Numbered from the stretch's first letter, positions 1 to 13,197 are shown. The stretch is DNA of 64,000 bases from Moniliophthora roreri (GCA_001466705.2 LATX02000207.1:186001-250000); one strand, 5' to 3'. The notes: a model not told the origin generated them from the sequence alone. Made by a program: numbers and translations.

Positions 1-325
1 GGCGGCCCGACCCCATTGGAATACTAGGGCACATTCCGAGATGAAGAATATGGATTCCTATAGGTCGAATCGGTCTTTAGTTGAGCAACAACAAAAGTGA
101 AGAGAAGCCTGAGGAACGCACGATGATCCCAGCATAGTAGCCTACTTTTGTCTCATCTCCCTGAGTGATACCAGTACTCCGTATGAGTTGCGCGATGAAT
201 GGGTAGATGACAGTCGCAGTTATCGCCTCGGAGGATTGGATGAGAAGGTTTATGAATAGTTGATATTTTGGCAGGAGAGTCATTTGGACTTTTTGCTGGT
301 CATGGGCTGCATTTTCTGGATCCAT
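1..325 (-). CDS. MFS transporter, N-terminal part (runs off left edge)
   Basis: Major facilitator superfamily membrane transporter; substrate not determinable. Exon 1 (325-122) codes 68 residues from the ATG at 325-323 and contains a stretch ending ITATVIYPFIAQLIRSTGIT followed by GDETKVGYYAGII, which is typical of the first membrane helix and following loop of fungal MFS proteins. A 64-nt intron (121-58, donor GTGCGT, acceptor TAG) is followed by exon 2 (57-1), reading ESIFFISECALVFQWGR; the family has ES-FF------VLQWGR at this point, the start of helix 2 and the loop leading to motif A. The rest lies outside the window. The ATG at 325 was chosen because upstream sequence in this frame has no other plausible start. 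It is transcribed divergently from the DUF6535 gene to its right. Confidence 0.8.
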
Positions 326-1885
326 CCGCAAGAAAAGGGAGAAGGGAAGGAAGGGGACGCCAAATATTTTGCTGCCATTTTTTCGCCTTTTGAATGTACC
401 TTGGATGAGTCAGAACAAGTTGTGCGGGAGGAACACGGGAACCAGAGTACATGCTCTATGGAAGTTCGTAGATTTCGCGATTGGTTGATAGCTGGCTAAG
501 CGAATACATGCAGCAGATCTGTATCATTATGCCGTTGTAGAAGTGGTTAGCATGGGAAGGAACGTCTCCTCTAGATGGAGTATCGGATACAGTCGAGTTC
601 CGTGGCAAGTTGCTAAAAAGGCAGGTATTGCCGATCGGCACGAGGTACTTACATGGCCGAAATCTAGTCCATTCACCCATGTATCAGCACCTTCCATTAC
701 CATAACTGGTATAAACTCTCAAATCTGCCTTTGTCTAGTTATCAGTAAAAGCTCGGAATTGCGGGTACCCACCGCCTGTGTACAGATTCTGCCCAAGCGA
801 GATGCCACGATAGGCTAAACGGTCTCGCTCGTGTCGTACTCGGGGTGTTCTTCAAACTTCTACCATGGAAGCGTAGCAGAGATAATCTCCGCTTTCGTGG
901 AAACCGACGTCCAGAGTCAGGGTATCCCATTCAAACGAAGGCCAATGTTCGATTTACGGTCCAATATCGGATTCGGTAGTGAAACAACATTCGGTATGGG
1001 GTTGAAGACGAGACTGATCATGAAGAACCTAGAACGACGGCCAAAAACACCTGCGGGAAATATGCCAAAAAGTCACAGATTCTGAGTGAGGAATCTGCAT
1101 GAGCTGAGCTCGTAAATCCGAGTCATCTTCGAGCCGCGATGATTCAATTTTTGGGTACTGATGCCTGAAAGTGTACCATGTTCAATGAAACGTACGAAAA
1201 CCAGTGTCATGCGGCGATGTTATCCCTTCCAACCTGCCGAGCTTTGTATTCCTTGGCCTCGTGTAGTAGGTTCTGAATGTTAGACGAAACCTCAATGAGT
1301 ACTGTGTTCAGAGAAGTATACCTTATACCTCGACCAACTATTTACAGCTTGCGCAACTAACCAAGGAAGATTAAAGGCGCAGTTTGATACCAGGTATGAT
1401 AAATGGAATGCAGCTAAGAGAGTATTGAGCCAGATTATGCGATCGGTCTGCAGTCAAAATGAGTGCAAGAGACAGAATTGAAATCCGGGCGCCTGTCGCG
1501 TTTAGATGCCACTCGTATCACCATACGTAGAGAAACTTCAAACGCCTTTTCGTCGGAATCAGGGAACGTTTCGTGCGATTTGAACTGGCATAGTCTAATG
1601 GCCTACGACTCAACGAATTGAAGCTCTCAAGTCTGGTCCGCCGAAAGGGGCTTCGAGATTTGCGCGGACGAAGAGCCGGAAGTTGAGGGATCTATCTAAT
1701 CTGCCTCTCTACTTAACCATCACACGACACACCTTCTATGGCAACGGGCGGAGCACTTGTGTCCAATACGTGGGCCGTAGCAATTATGGGCGTTCATGGG
1801 CGTTTATACTTGCTGTTGAATATTGAGCGCCCACCCTGATGCCTTCGCAGGCTACTGGAGAACCAACACGTTTTACACCACCATC
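326..1885. other. Intergenic, no gene recognised
   Basis: This 1.5-kb stretch between two divergent genes contains only short open frames (up to about 90 codons) with no recognisable motif. The last 150 bases (about 1740-1885) resemble the region just upstream of DUF6535 copy 2 (about 10380-10540): the words GGGCGTTCAT, CTTTCGCAGG or CCTTCGCAGG, and CCAACAC before the start codon occur in the same order. This is likely shared promoter and 5' UTR. Confidence 0.5.
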
Positions 1886-4687
1886 ATGTCTTCTGAAAAC
1901 TTGGTATGTGGATGAAGCTCCGGAGATCTAGAAATGAGCTGACTGATCGCCTTTCACACTCAGAATACTGGACGCAGGTCTAAGGCCGGCAGCAGGAAAT
2001 CGAACAAGGTGTGTTGTAATTTGTCAGATTACATGGTTCAGATGACTCATTAAAATTTGGCGATTAGAAACCCCCGGAACCCACTCAAGTATGCTCTAAA
2101 CCATTTCTTACGCCCTGATCTTGCTCAACGCTCAACTAGGTTCCATTACCACCATCTCCACAGAAGTCCGTGCAAGGAGAGCAGGTCTGTTTTATCAACA
2201 TTCAGCGCATGATTATCTAGGCTAATCTTTGCTAATTCAAGTCTACATCGGAGGATTCTTCACGGCCAGCCTATGGAGAAAAGACGAAGGAAAAGGAGGA
2301 AAAGAAGCCGACTCTCAATGAGTCATGGGAGAAGGTTTTGAAGGAGGTAGCCAGACATGACGAGGATATGGTCAAGGGCTGGCGAGATGATATCGACACT
2401 CTCCTAGTTTTTGTACGTTTGCTTTGCTCTTGATCTCGCCAACTAGCACTAACAACGTCTAGGCCGGTCTCTTCTCGGCTGTCGTCACAGCTTTCGCCAT
2501 CGAATCATATCAATGGCTAGATGAAGATCCCGCAGACACCACAGTTACACTCCTCACCAAGTTGATTTCGGTGCAGGTTAATGGTATACAATCTGTCTCC
2601 CTCGAGCCCACCCCATTCAAGCCAGATACATCATCCGTCCGTATCAACGTATTTTGGTTCCTCAGCCTCATATTCAGCCTCACATCTGCGCTGTTCGGCC
2701 TGCTGTGCAAACAGTGGGTACGAGAACACCAGCGAGATACCACAACCCGAACGCCAGGCGAAGCTCTGGCGCTGCGTCAACTGCGCCGAGACAGTTTTGA
2801 GAAATGGGGGGTATCGTCGTTTCTGTCTGCGCTTCCAATACTTCTCGAGGTCGCTCTGCTACTTTTCTTTGTCGGCGTGTTAGACCTATTGTGGAACCGA
2901 CACCCTGTTCCATTTGCAATTTGCTTTGTTGCAATCTCGTCCAGTGCGGGATTGTATTTCCTCACGGCACTGTTACCCACTCTGATGGTTCCGAAGGATC
3001 AGAGAGCTGAGGCCTATTTTGAACAGTTCGACCAGCTATCATACCAATTCATCTGTCCATACAAATCACCTCAGGCATGGCTGGTATACCGGCTCTCCAG
3101 CACACTCCTACGTCCTCTACTCAAAATCCCGGCTATCAACGACTTCCTCCGCGAAAGGGCTCGACGCTTTTGGGATCATATCAAGTTGCCGGCCTCGGAT
3201 TGGTCTTCTTTTGACCTCTGGGTAGTCAGACAATTTGACGAGAAAGTTCGTCTGAAGGTGTACGAGTTGCGCGCTTTCGAATGGACAGTTACAATGTTCC
3301 GTGATAGCCCTTCAATGATCCCTCACCTAGGAAATGTCTTGGGAACGATCCCGCCTTCTGTGGCAATATCTGCTGTCTCAGGCAGGTGGGATATTACAAT
3401 GTGGGAGGCTGTCTCGGTGGATGATGTTGAGTATGCCCTCAGATATCCAGATCCATACTACTGGGTTCCTACCCCAACCATTCGACAACCTGTCCTTCAA
3501 CAGACTGAGGGGCTCGACTTACTTCTCCACTACCAGTACTGGGCAAAGTTGGCTGCGGATCATCCGCGTTCTTTGATAGCTGAGCTTTCCGACGCAATGA
3601 AGTACACAGGTCTACAAGATTCCACCGGCCTCCGTTTCATCATTCCATTCTCCCTTGTCGATGCATTGTGGACACATGAAGACACAGAGGTTCGTGTGAA
3701 GAGTCTCAAACTACTATCCCTCTTTGAGCAATCTTGGAAACCGTGTCCAGAGTATCGTGAGGAACGACATGATCTCGAGCGAATGGTTTTCGTGCAAGCC
3801 CTCGCAAAGCATATCAACCGCACGGATCGTGTTTCGGCATTGTTGACGAGTAAACGCGGGCAGGCGTTCGTTCGTTTCATTGACAACGAGGCGTTTGCCC
3901 GACGACTTTCCCAATCCATCTTTTTCCCGAGCAATTGGTATCAGGCAGTAACGCGAGCGCAAGAAGTTGGAGGCTTACCTCTCGACTACTTTGCACCGAT
4001 TCCTGGTTCGACGGATAATCTTCCCATATTACCGATCCTAGATCCTGTCCGATACTCTATCGAGACAGAACGGGATGTGCAGGTCGATGACAACGAGGTA
4101 TTGGATATCGTTACTTTGAACGGGATGGAAGATACCTTTGGAGTTGGTCCGACTGACGGAGGCCTCGCTCGTCGTCCACACAACTTTGGTGCATGGTTTG
4201 CGTCCCGTCGTTGGCTATCCTTCTTCCAGAGAGACGAACGAGTCACCGATAATGTTGATTCATCGGGCAACATAGTACCAGATCGTGAGTTGGGAGTGGA
4301 CGGTGCGGGGCAATCAACAGACGATCAGGAAAATCGCGATGTGGATCATCGTACGGACAAGGTTAATGTGCAGAGGCTAGAGAAGGGCGATAGCGTCAAA
4401 GATTTGGGCGCAGATCAGCAGGCAGGCACTGGTATACTTGGTGATACGAGTGGGAAGGGCGATGAAGTTTTGGGGGATACTGGTGGAGATAGTTACAGTC
4501 TTCACAGGTAAACCTCTCCGTGTTTTCCGCTGCTGGGACATTCGGTAGACTGATGCCATTGATCAGTCTCAACCGACGAGCATCCAATATTCAGAGCAAT
4601 CGAGAACCTGCTGAACCAGAGCTCAGCGTAATTATTCGTGACTCGGATCCAAATGCTACACCGTATGGCTCGATACTGATGGATTAG
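1886..4687 (+). CDS. DUF6535 membrane protein, copy 1 (intact, 813 aa)
   Basis: Seven exons: 1886-1903, 1964-2008, 2068-2088, 2164-2184, 2242-2412, 2463-4507, 4567-4687. The sum is 2442 nt, exactly 814 codons including the stop. The first five introns are all phase 0, and exons 1-4 are only 18, 45, 21 and 21 nt. Exon 5 carries the family motif SWEKVLKEVARHDEDMVKGW followed by RDDIDTLLVF. Exon 6 continues AGLFSAVVTAFAIESYQWL and holds four predicted membrane segments: that one, NVFWFLSLIFSLTSALFGLL, LPILLEVALLLFFVGVLDLL and the segment ending TALLPTLMV. The remaining ~500 residues are hydrophilic and lack a motif I recognise. DUF6535 is a basidiomycete family of unknown role, probably membrane bound. 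If the last intron is retained, translation stops at once (AGG TAA at 4506-4511). Confidence 0.85.
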
Positions 4688-6273
4688 ATGATGGATTGTA
4701 TATAAGGTGGGGCTCTTTCGAAAAGAGGGTCATCACGTGAAAAAGCGTGACAGAAAATGAGATTTTCGCCTGCTAACGAAAAAAATTCTGGGACGGAGGA
4801 AAATGTATTCTAAGGGACGTTCGGACTTCGATCTTCTAAACAATGTGTTGGTTTCGGGATTTTGAGCGTGCAGTCGCCGACCGCTTCTCGACCATCACCT
4901 CCCCCCGCATGGGGCGGGTTCTCGAGGCCCATTACAACCTCAAACAATTTCTATTAGGATTTTGAAGAGAAGGGAGTGCCAAAAGGGGCTGGCTGCAATG
5001 CAGAAGGAGGAGGTTTTGGTGAGTGCTATGTTCGTGAGTTTCGGGCCAAAACTTGACTTTTTTGATTGTTTGCCAGGTCGAAGATACATCAGCAGAGCAT
5101 GTAAGGCATTACAGAGGAAGAAGATACTGTACCCAGGACACCTAATTCAAGCACTCACTCGTACCAAAACCTGTCTTTCATTACACCCGTCTATAACTCC
5201 AGCATCTTTACGCGCCCATTTAAATCCACTTACCCGTGCATGAGTCCGAAAACTACTCGAGAGACAGATTTAGATACACGCGGCTAATAGAACGTCATGT
5301 ATATACTAATACCCTACATACACAACGCGAAACTGAAGTGACACGGGGGGCGCCAAAGAGCCAGCAGATTTAGCGGTCACGGAGTGTCACATGCACATGA
5401 TAACCCTCAGCGCCTGAGGCATAGCCACCAAGAGAAAAATTGCAACTCCGCATCAACAGTCGACAAGATCGAACGCTTGAAGCTTCTGGTCCCTGTCGAT
5501 CCAACACCCTCAATGTCAAGTCGGGTCCTTGATAAACTACGCCATTGCCTGACCAAACCTGACAAACTCGACATTCGGTTCATTTTGGTTAATATTGAAG
5601 ACTATCGGCATACCACATTGATACCACAGCACCCATCGTCCAGCATTGTCCACCCTTGGTTTTCGCTGGCTAAAATCCGAACATCGTCGCGGCTTTGTTG
5701 CCTATTTTTACTGGAGTACTTATCCCCATGGAAAGCTCATCCACTACTGAAACCAGTCCCTCATACCCCCTTCGGGTGAACCCTTCCAGAGATTGTTTCG
5801 ATTGGCTCGGCGGGAGGAGAATTGTGATGCCTTGTTGAGAAAGGTCTCCGACAAGGAAGGTTCTCCTGTGCTTGACGCCAAGGGTGTCCAGTACACATAC
5901 ATTCCGGCCTTCTCGCTCGGCGTTGATCAAGGACTTATTCCCATTTTGGGGACAATACATAACCGTGGACGTTGGAGCCCTCACCTGTTACTGTGGCCGT
6001 TTGGCCGTGACATCCATAATGCTGGCTCAGGAAGCCAATATGCTGCCACGTTGCTCTCTTACTGTGAACATATCTCAACATCAAACTCTCCAGAAATCCA
6101 AGCCAAATAATCAAGACAGGTCAATCCATTCTACATCTCAAAATTGCGGTATTGCAGGACTTGCAGAGTACTCTGCAGACAAAAGGTGCGTGTAGTGTTT
6201 GCAGTATCGCGTTTCTGGGTGATTGTTACTTATATCTCTGTACAGAATCCGTTTCCTACCAAATCTCGAAAAC
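4688..6273. other. Intergenic, no gene recognised
   Basis: Between DUF6535 copy 1 and the FunK1 gene. It has open frames of up to 131 codons (5384-5779) and a short ATG-led stretch near 5728, but none shows a family motif or a convincing exon chain. An upstream exon of the kinase gene could lie at about 6100-6190, because a plausible 50-60 nt intron (donor near 6186, acceptor near 6245) precedes the proposed start; I cannot support it further. Confidence 0.4.
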
Positions 6274-8845
6274 ATGAATATCGATCTAAGCGAGAAAGAA
6301 CGCTCTGGTTTCGTTGACATGCTCAAGGCGCTCCTTGCACGTATGCTCATGAGCGACGAGGACATCTCCACCATCACTGTCGACCTTTCGAGTGACGAAG
6401 CATCCAAGGTCATACGGATACTTCAAGAGAGTGCCGCTGGTCCCTACAACGACCTCGTCTCCTCGGCTATCGACTTTTGTAACAAGGACCTTAGCACAGA
6501 TCCAAATCAGAAAGGAAAGTCGGAAGAGTCGGAGGATGTCAGGCTATGCAGAGAGATGAAGGAGTCAATTCGGGAGTAGTGAGAATCCGCATCCCCTATC
6601 GAATTTTACAAAATGGTGGCTGATGATACGTGTTTTGCAGTTGCAAGGCATCCACCGAAGCCGAACGATACAAGCACCTAGTTTCTGCATTGAACACTGT
6701 TCTTTGCAACTTTCGGTCGCGTAAATTCAAGGACTTGATAACTCCAGCTGAATTGGGCGATAACGAACTCATTTTTTTCACGAACGACCCCGCCGTTATC
6801 ACAACGCAGGCCACTGGGACCGAGAGGAAACCTGACATTATAGCCATATCTCCTAAAACTCTAAAGGACTGGTTTGAGGTTACGGACGGGCTCAAATGGA
6901 CAAAGTGGCGGGATGAAATTAACGAGGGGTCAAAACCGCCTGCAGGACTACAACGAAGGTGGTTGGACGTTTTGCAGCCTTGGGAATTGAATGAGTCGAA
7001 GAAGTCGTTGGGGTCAGAGCGTCTCGAGAAGGTGTTTTCGGAGAAAGATCTGACAGAAATTGCACTGCGCGACGACCAGGTAACGGAGAAGGAGGATCAC
7101 CATGCAGCAGACGGTCCAGGTACGTGATTTGAATAATGACTTATCATGGTTCTGACTGAAGATCTCAAGGTACAGGTACACTATCAAGAAAGCGTAAACG
7201 CGGATCAGAAACCGACGTTCAGTCGACCTCCAAGAGGCAAAAGACCCACATCAATAATCCTCTTCTGCGCGAGAGTCCGGTTTCAAACGATCAGTATGAC
7301 AATGCCTCGGTGTCGTCAATGGACAAGCTTCGTAGTTCTGATGTGCAGCTGGCATTCTATGCCTTGGAACGACTTTGTGCATCATGGAACATCACTCACA
7401 CTACCGGTATCTTATTGCAAGGTTCGTACAGTTCAAGAATTTAAAGCAATACCTGACACCAGTTGGCAGACACGGAACTACCGCTATGGTATTACGACTC
7501 TCAGGGCTGCATCCAAACACACTGCATCGATATTCTTCAACAACTGCCTCTTTTCGTTGTTATGGTCATGGTCTTCCAACGCTTCAACAGTCGGATGTGG
7601 GGCGTCCGCGACACAGAGATCTTCTGTCCTGCGAAGTCGAAGACGTACCACGTTATCGAGGATACAAAGAAAGGCCCACGTTTTGAACTGTGTGGTCGCC
7701 GCACATTTACCGCACATGTCTCTGAGAAGCAGAACCATTCAACATCCGATGACCACGAGGTCAAAAGGTGATGTCGATGCAGAACCCGATCCACCTTCCG
7801 AAGACAAGTTCTTCAAAGCAGCTTGGCCAGATATTTCACGAAACAAAGAACCGGCTATCCTTGACGAAGCTCATCGTCGAGCCGACGAGCTTCTGCAGGA
7901 ACCTTTGAGGTCATACGTCAAGGACCACATACCAATGGTCGACGCGTGGGAGGAGCTCTCGGACACATCGACGGCCCTTATTCGGTGTCTCCTGGGATTG
8001 TCGACCGAGAATGGTCAGGTACAGTTATGGATGATATGTCCAATCTTGGAACCAGCACGTAAACTGGCTCCACAAGCGTTCTGGGTAGCGCTCTGGGAAG
8101 CTATAAGATGTAAGTCTTCGATCCCGGTGACTGTTCTCCGATACTAATCAAGCGAGTTATAGGCCATTATATCCCCTGGCGTATCGGTGTCGCTCACGGG
8201 GATATCAGTCTGAGCAATATTATGTATCGCAAGGTCACTGGGAAATGCATTCTAAATGATTACGACTTGGCCACGTTGATGGATCCTGGTACAGAGGTTC
8301 CAGATCGCAAAGGTTACGAGTGTACGGGAACGAGGCCATTTATGGCATTGGACCTTCTGCAAGCGGAAGATGTCACGGGTCACACGCAGCGCAGATATAG
8401 ACACGATTTGGAATCTTTCTGCTGGGTGCTCGTTTGGGTTGGGGCATGTATCCAGGATGGCCAAGAGAAATTGACTGGACACTACGAAAAGATGGCTATG
8501 GGAACGCATGATGACGTTTACAAAAACAAGCTGGCGCTGCTCGACGACCTGGCTATGTATGCCACCACCGAAGATTATGCTGGCCTCCGCCGAGTCATCC
8601 TTTTCTGGATGCTTCGGTGGGTCACTTTCCGAGAGAATCAGAAATGCAATCTCGTTTTTCCGGGCCATATCGTGGAGGAGAAGGCCGAGTACTTCATCAA
8701 TGATTGTCTTGTGGATTCGGTGCGGAAGGCGAAGGTGCCGAACGTTGATGTACCCGTGGAAATCGATTGGCTGTCGGTCGAGGTTTCCGAGTTTATGTGG
8801 AGACGGTACCGACAGCGTCATGCTCTGTGTGGTGATAGCGAGTAG
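6274..8845 (+). CDS. FunK1-type fungal protein kinase, single-base frame break
   Basis: Predicted serine/threonine-like kinase of the fungal-specific FunK1 group (Pkinase_fungal). Exons: 6274-6575, 6641-7119, 7176-7421, 7470-8109, 8163-8845. The N-terminal lobe signature includes LIFFTNDPAVIT then RKPDIIAISPKTLKDW, then YALERL and LPLWYYDSQGCIQTHCIDIL. The catalytic loop is VAHGDISLSNIMY (HGD at 8195-8203) and the DFG-equivalent is NDYDLAT (near 8255-8275). The exons total 2350 nt, one base more than a multiple of three. The frame breaks between HSTSDDHEVKR and GDVDAEPDPPSEDKFF, at an A4 run (7763-7766). No usable intron joins the two frames, so this is a real one-base insertion or a sequencing error. 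A KRKRG-type basic stretch sits at the start of exon 3. The start at 6274 is the first in-frame ATG; an upstream exon is possible. Confidence 0.82.
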
Positions 8846-10540
8846 ACAACGTTTCCCGTTTTAATCTACCTATTACTCGTCGCTGTATTTCTACCATTAT
8901 CTTAGTCTATTACCGGACCCATAGACATTACCTGTGTTTCTGTGCCAATACTGTATATATGGAAAGACATTTATTTGCGAAAGGAAGTTTGCGCCGTCAC
9001 ACAGAAAGGTTGATCTTATGAGCAGTTTCAGAGCAGTTCTCGGTACGGTCGACGGTATGTCCAAACACGAGTAGGAGATTGGTTACCTATCACACACCCA
9101 TAGTACAAAGATAAGCGTGCACAACGATCATTAATAGAATTTTTCCCGACATGCTACGCCGCCCTGCCCAAAGTTAATGACGATTCTATCTCTGCTCGCA
9201 AAACTTTCGCCAGGCCACTCGATTATCCTCGGAAGAGAAACCGGCGGCTCAACTAGCTCTGCCTATCTTCTGCCTTCAGGAGCGTTTGCATCGCCATGTA
9301 CACTGTCTTGTCGCTCTTTTGTGCGCGCTTTCACAACAATGGGCTTACGAGGATTTTTAGTTCTCTCCATGCTTCCGTCCCGAACCGTTCCACGCTAGGG
9401 TCGACGTCAGGAAAAGTCCGTGTGGGGTCTTTCAAGTATCAGCGTTTGGACTCTTTGAATGTTTTGACGACACCTGGAGGACTCCAACGGATCAGCCTCA
9501 ACCACTGAAACAGGGAGTAGCAGGCCTACTGAAATCCCATTAAGCGTGCTATGAAAGCCATTTTGTCACCATCGAAAGTGCACGAAGATGCTTCGAGGAA
9601 GATCCGAGAATGGGGTAGTGCCATTAACTTGGTGAACGAACGGATTTCTCGACGTTTCTGGTGTTCTGGACCAACGAAGCTGTTGAGACGATTAACTCGA
9701 AGGATTCAAAAGACGTCGTGATTGATTCGGGGTGTTCGATAGCGGGTGACAGAGCGTGTTGACCTGAAAGGAGTCTTCCTCGAGTCACCGATGTCAAGAC
9801 TGTGACTGTCGTGTCAGCAATGAAATGAAAGAGTCAAGGTCTAGGCACAAGGACGCGATCGCAATGTCATCCCTGCAATGATTCTGGCTTGAACATGTCT
9901 CCCAACATCCAGCAGCCGACATTCTTTTTGGTTAGAGGTTCGGGGTCTGAGAAGCGTAAAGGCCAGCAGGAAGGACGTCATCTTTCTCACCAAATCATTC
10001 CCTGGAACTCGACAGAGGGCTAGTTGTGGTGTAATTGGAAAGGAGATGGGGCAGGCATATGGTATCACCGATCGAGGTTCTTGGAAGTTGAAGATGACTT
10101 GAAGAACGAAGCGACTCAGAGAATTGAGTCTGTACTACAGGAATACAGGTGTTCATGCTTAGACGTACCGTCTGCTCTCGTACTATACACTGCACGAAAA
10201 GTGACTTGGGGATTAGTGATTGTGAATGCTGAGAAAGAGCCCAGAGAACGCACAAAAATAAGTATGTAATGATACCCCAATCAGCAACGTGCCAATGATA
10301 ATCGCAGTACCAGAGTGACTTCAGACTCGTAAAGCTGTGTTCCAAACCACCAACGCGTCCTCGACTTCTGTTTGGAAACGGGCGACCCACTTACATCAAA
10401 TACGTTCATCATGGCTTTTTCATGCTTATCATGGGCGTTCATACCTGCTGTCAGGCACACGCTTTCGCAGGTTCTCATTGGAGAAGCAAGATATCCAACG
10501 CCGCTTACACCAACACCTCTTACATCACCACCTTAATACC
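8846..10540. other. Intergenic; right part is the promoter block of the DUF6535 tandem unit
   Basis: From 8846 to about 10200 no gene is recognised; open frames are short and unconvincing. From about 10220 on, the sequence matches the regions upstream of DUF6535 copies 4 and 7. It shares the words GATTGTGAATGCTGAGAAAG, then GAACGCACAAAAA, then CACTT-CATCAAATACGT, ending at the micro-exon start of copy 2. Confidence 0.45.
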
Positions 10541-13197
10541 ATGATGCCCTCTGAGAACCCGGTACGTGAATGAAGCTTTGGGGATCTAGAAATAAGCTGA
10601 CTGATATTCTTTTAGACTCAAGGCCAGCAGCAGAAGATCAAGCAAGGTGTGTTGTCATTGTCAGAAAACATGGTTCAGGCGACTTATTTGGTGACTAGGA
10701 ACCCCCAAATCCTGTTCAAGTATGCTCTGCACCATCTCTTATCCTCGAATCTTGCTTAGAGCCTAATTAGATCTCGTTATCATCTCCGCCAGAGTCTATG
10801 TAAGGAGAGCAGGTTTGTTACATCAACATCCAGCTCGCGATCATCTAGGCTAATCTTCGCCAATTCAAGCCTACAACGGAAGATTCTCCATGGCCAGCCG
10901 ATGGAGAAAAGACGAAGGAAAAGAAGCCGACTCTCAATGAGTCGTGGGAGAAGGTTTTGAAGGAGGTAGCCAGATATGATGAGGATATGGTCAAGGCTTG
11001 GTGAGATGACATTGATACCGTCTTGATTTTCGTATGTCGCTCACTGGTTCCCTACCTCACCGACTTATGCTGACAAACCTTTAGGCTGGTCTCTTCCCTG
11101 CTGCTGTAACAGCATTCACGATCGAATCCTACCAATGGCTAAAAGAAGATCCCGCAGACACCACGGTTGCACTCCTCACCAAGTTGACTCTGGCGCAGGT
11201 CAATGGTCTACAATCTGTCTCCCTCGAGCCTACCCCATTCAAGCCAGACGCGTTGTCCATCCGCGTCAACGTCTTTTGGTTCCTCAGCCTCATCTTCAGC
11301 CTCACATCTGCGTTGTTTGGTGTGCTGTGCAAACAGTGGGTACGAGAGCACCAACGAGACACGACAACGCGAACACCAGGAGAAGCTCTGGCACTCCGTC
11401 AGCTTCGCCGAGACAGTTTCGAAAAGTGGGGAGTGTCGTCATTCCTGTCAGCGCTGCCTATCCTTCTCGAAGTCGCTCTTCTCTTCTTTTCTGTTGGTGT
11501 GTTGGATCTGCTATGGGACCGACACCCGGTTCCATTTGCCGTTTGCTTTATTGCGATCTCGTTCAGTGCGGGATTGTATTTCTTCACTGCACTGTTACCC
11601 ACTCTGATGGTTCCTAAGAATCAAACGGGCGACATCTACACTGGACGCTTCGACCGGCTTTCATACCAATTCATCTATCCATACAAATCACCTCAGGCAT
11701 GGCTGGTATACCGGTTCTCCAGGGCGCTCCTACATCCTCTACTCAAAATCCGGGTTATCGACAACTTCCTCCGCGAAAGAGCTCAACGCTTTCGGGATCA
11801 CATCAAGTCGCCGGCCCCGGATTGGTCTTTTTTCGACCTCTGGGTAGTCAGACAGTTTGACCAGAAAACTCGTTATCCCTTTTTCTCCCTGAAGGTGTAC
11901 GAGTTGCGCGCTTTTGAGTGGGCAGCTACGAGGTTTCGTGATAGCCCTTCAATGATCCCACACCTTAAAAATGTCCTGGAGACGATCCCACCTTCCGTGG
12001 CGGTATCTGCTGTCTTGGGCAGGTGGGTCATGACAATGTGGTGGGCCGTCTCGATGGAGGTTGAGTATGCCCTCGGAGATCCAGATCCTAACCCCTGGCT
12101 AAGCCCGACTATTCGACCTCATGTCCTTCAACACCCCGAAGGGATCAACTTGTTGTTCTACCACCAGAGCTGGGCAATAATGGCCGTAGATTCTTCGCAT
12201 GATCTCCTGGATAAGCTTTCCAATGCAATGAAGTACACAAGTCTACAGCATTCCACTGGCCTCCGTTTCATCATTCCATTCCCTATAGTCGATGCATTGT
12301 GGACACATGAAGACACAGACATTCGTGCGAAGAGTCTCAAACTACTATCCCTTTTCGAGCAATCTTGGAAACTATGCCCAAAGTATGATGAGAGGCGACA
12401 TGATTACGAGCGAACGACTTTCATGCGAGCCCTCACAGGTCATATCAAGCGCACGGATCGTGTTTCGGCATTGTTGACGAGTAAACGCGGGCAAGCGTTC
12501 ATTCGTTTCATTCACAACGAGGCCATTACCCGACAACTTTTCCGTTACTCTACTACTATCTATTATATATGGTCTCAGGCAATCAAACGACCCCAAGAAG
12601 TTGGAGGTTTGCCTTCTGATTACTTTGCACCAATTTTCGAAGATCGGCATGCTCCTTTACCCACATCACCAACCCTAGAACCTGTCAGATACTCTATCGA
12701 AACCGAGCAAGATATGCAAGTCGATAACGATAACAAAGGGGCATTGAAAATCATTGTCTCGAACGGGATAGGAGATGCCTCTGGAGCTGGTCCGACCAAC
12801 GGAAGCCTTGTTCATCGTCTACACAACTTTGGTGCATGGCTTGTGTCCCGTCGTTGGCTATCCTTCTTCCGGAGAGACGAACGAGTCACCCATAATGATA
12901 TTGGTTCATCAGGCAACGCAGTACCAGAGCATGAGTTGGGGGTGGACGACGCCAGGCAATCAACGGACAATCAGGAAGACCGCTCTAATCATCATGCGGA
13001 TGAGGATAATGCGCAGAGGCCAGATAGCGTGAAGGATTTAGGTTCAGGAAAGCGAACAGACATTGGTACCCTTGATGATCCAAGTGGAGGCGCGAGGGCA
13101 GGGATGTCGCTGAACAGCCTCTGCAGGTAAGTCTCACCGTTCTGTCGGCTGCTGGGGTATACAAGCATACTAACACCATGATTTCAGCCTCGGGTGA
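10541..13197 (+). pseudogene. DUF6535 copy 2, large exon open but 5' exons broken
   Basis: The large exon (11085-13126) is fully open and encodes all four membrane segments (AGLFPAAVTAFTIESYQWL, NVFWFLSLIFSLTSALFGVL, LPILLEVALLFFSVGVLDLL and a fourth ending TALLPTLMV) plus the hydrophilic tail. It ends through a short last exon at 13188-13197. The 5' part is damaged. A start (MMPSENP, 10541-10561) is present, but the second micro-exon (about 10616-10646) is 14 nt shorter than in copy 1, which destroys the frame; the fourth carries TAA; and the conserved W-R-D-D-I-D motif reads TGG TGA (stop at 11002-11004) where the intact copies have TGG CGA. Either this is a recent pseudogene or a shortened product starts inside the large exon. 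It is the left gene of duplication unit I; its partner in unit II is copy 4. Confidence 0.75.

Noticed and set aside
5384..5779. 131-codon open frame
   Set aside because: No family motif and no exon neighbours; a chance frame in CpG-rich DNA is as likely.
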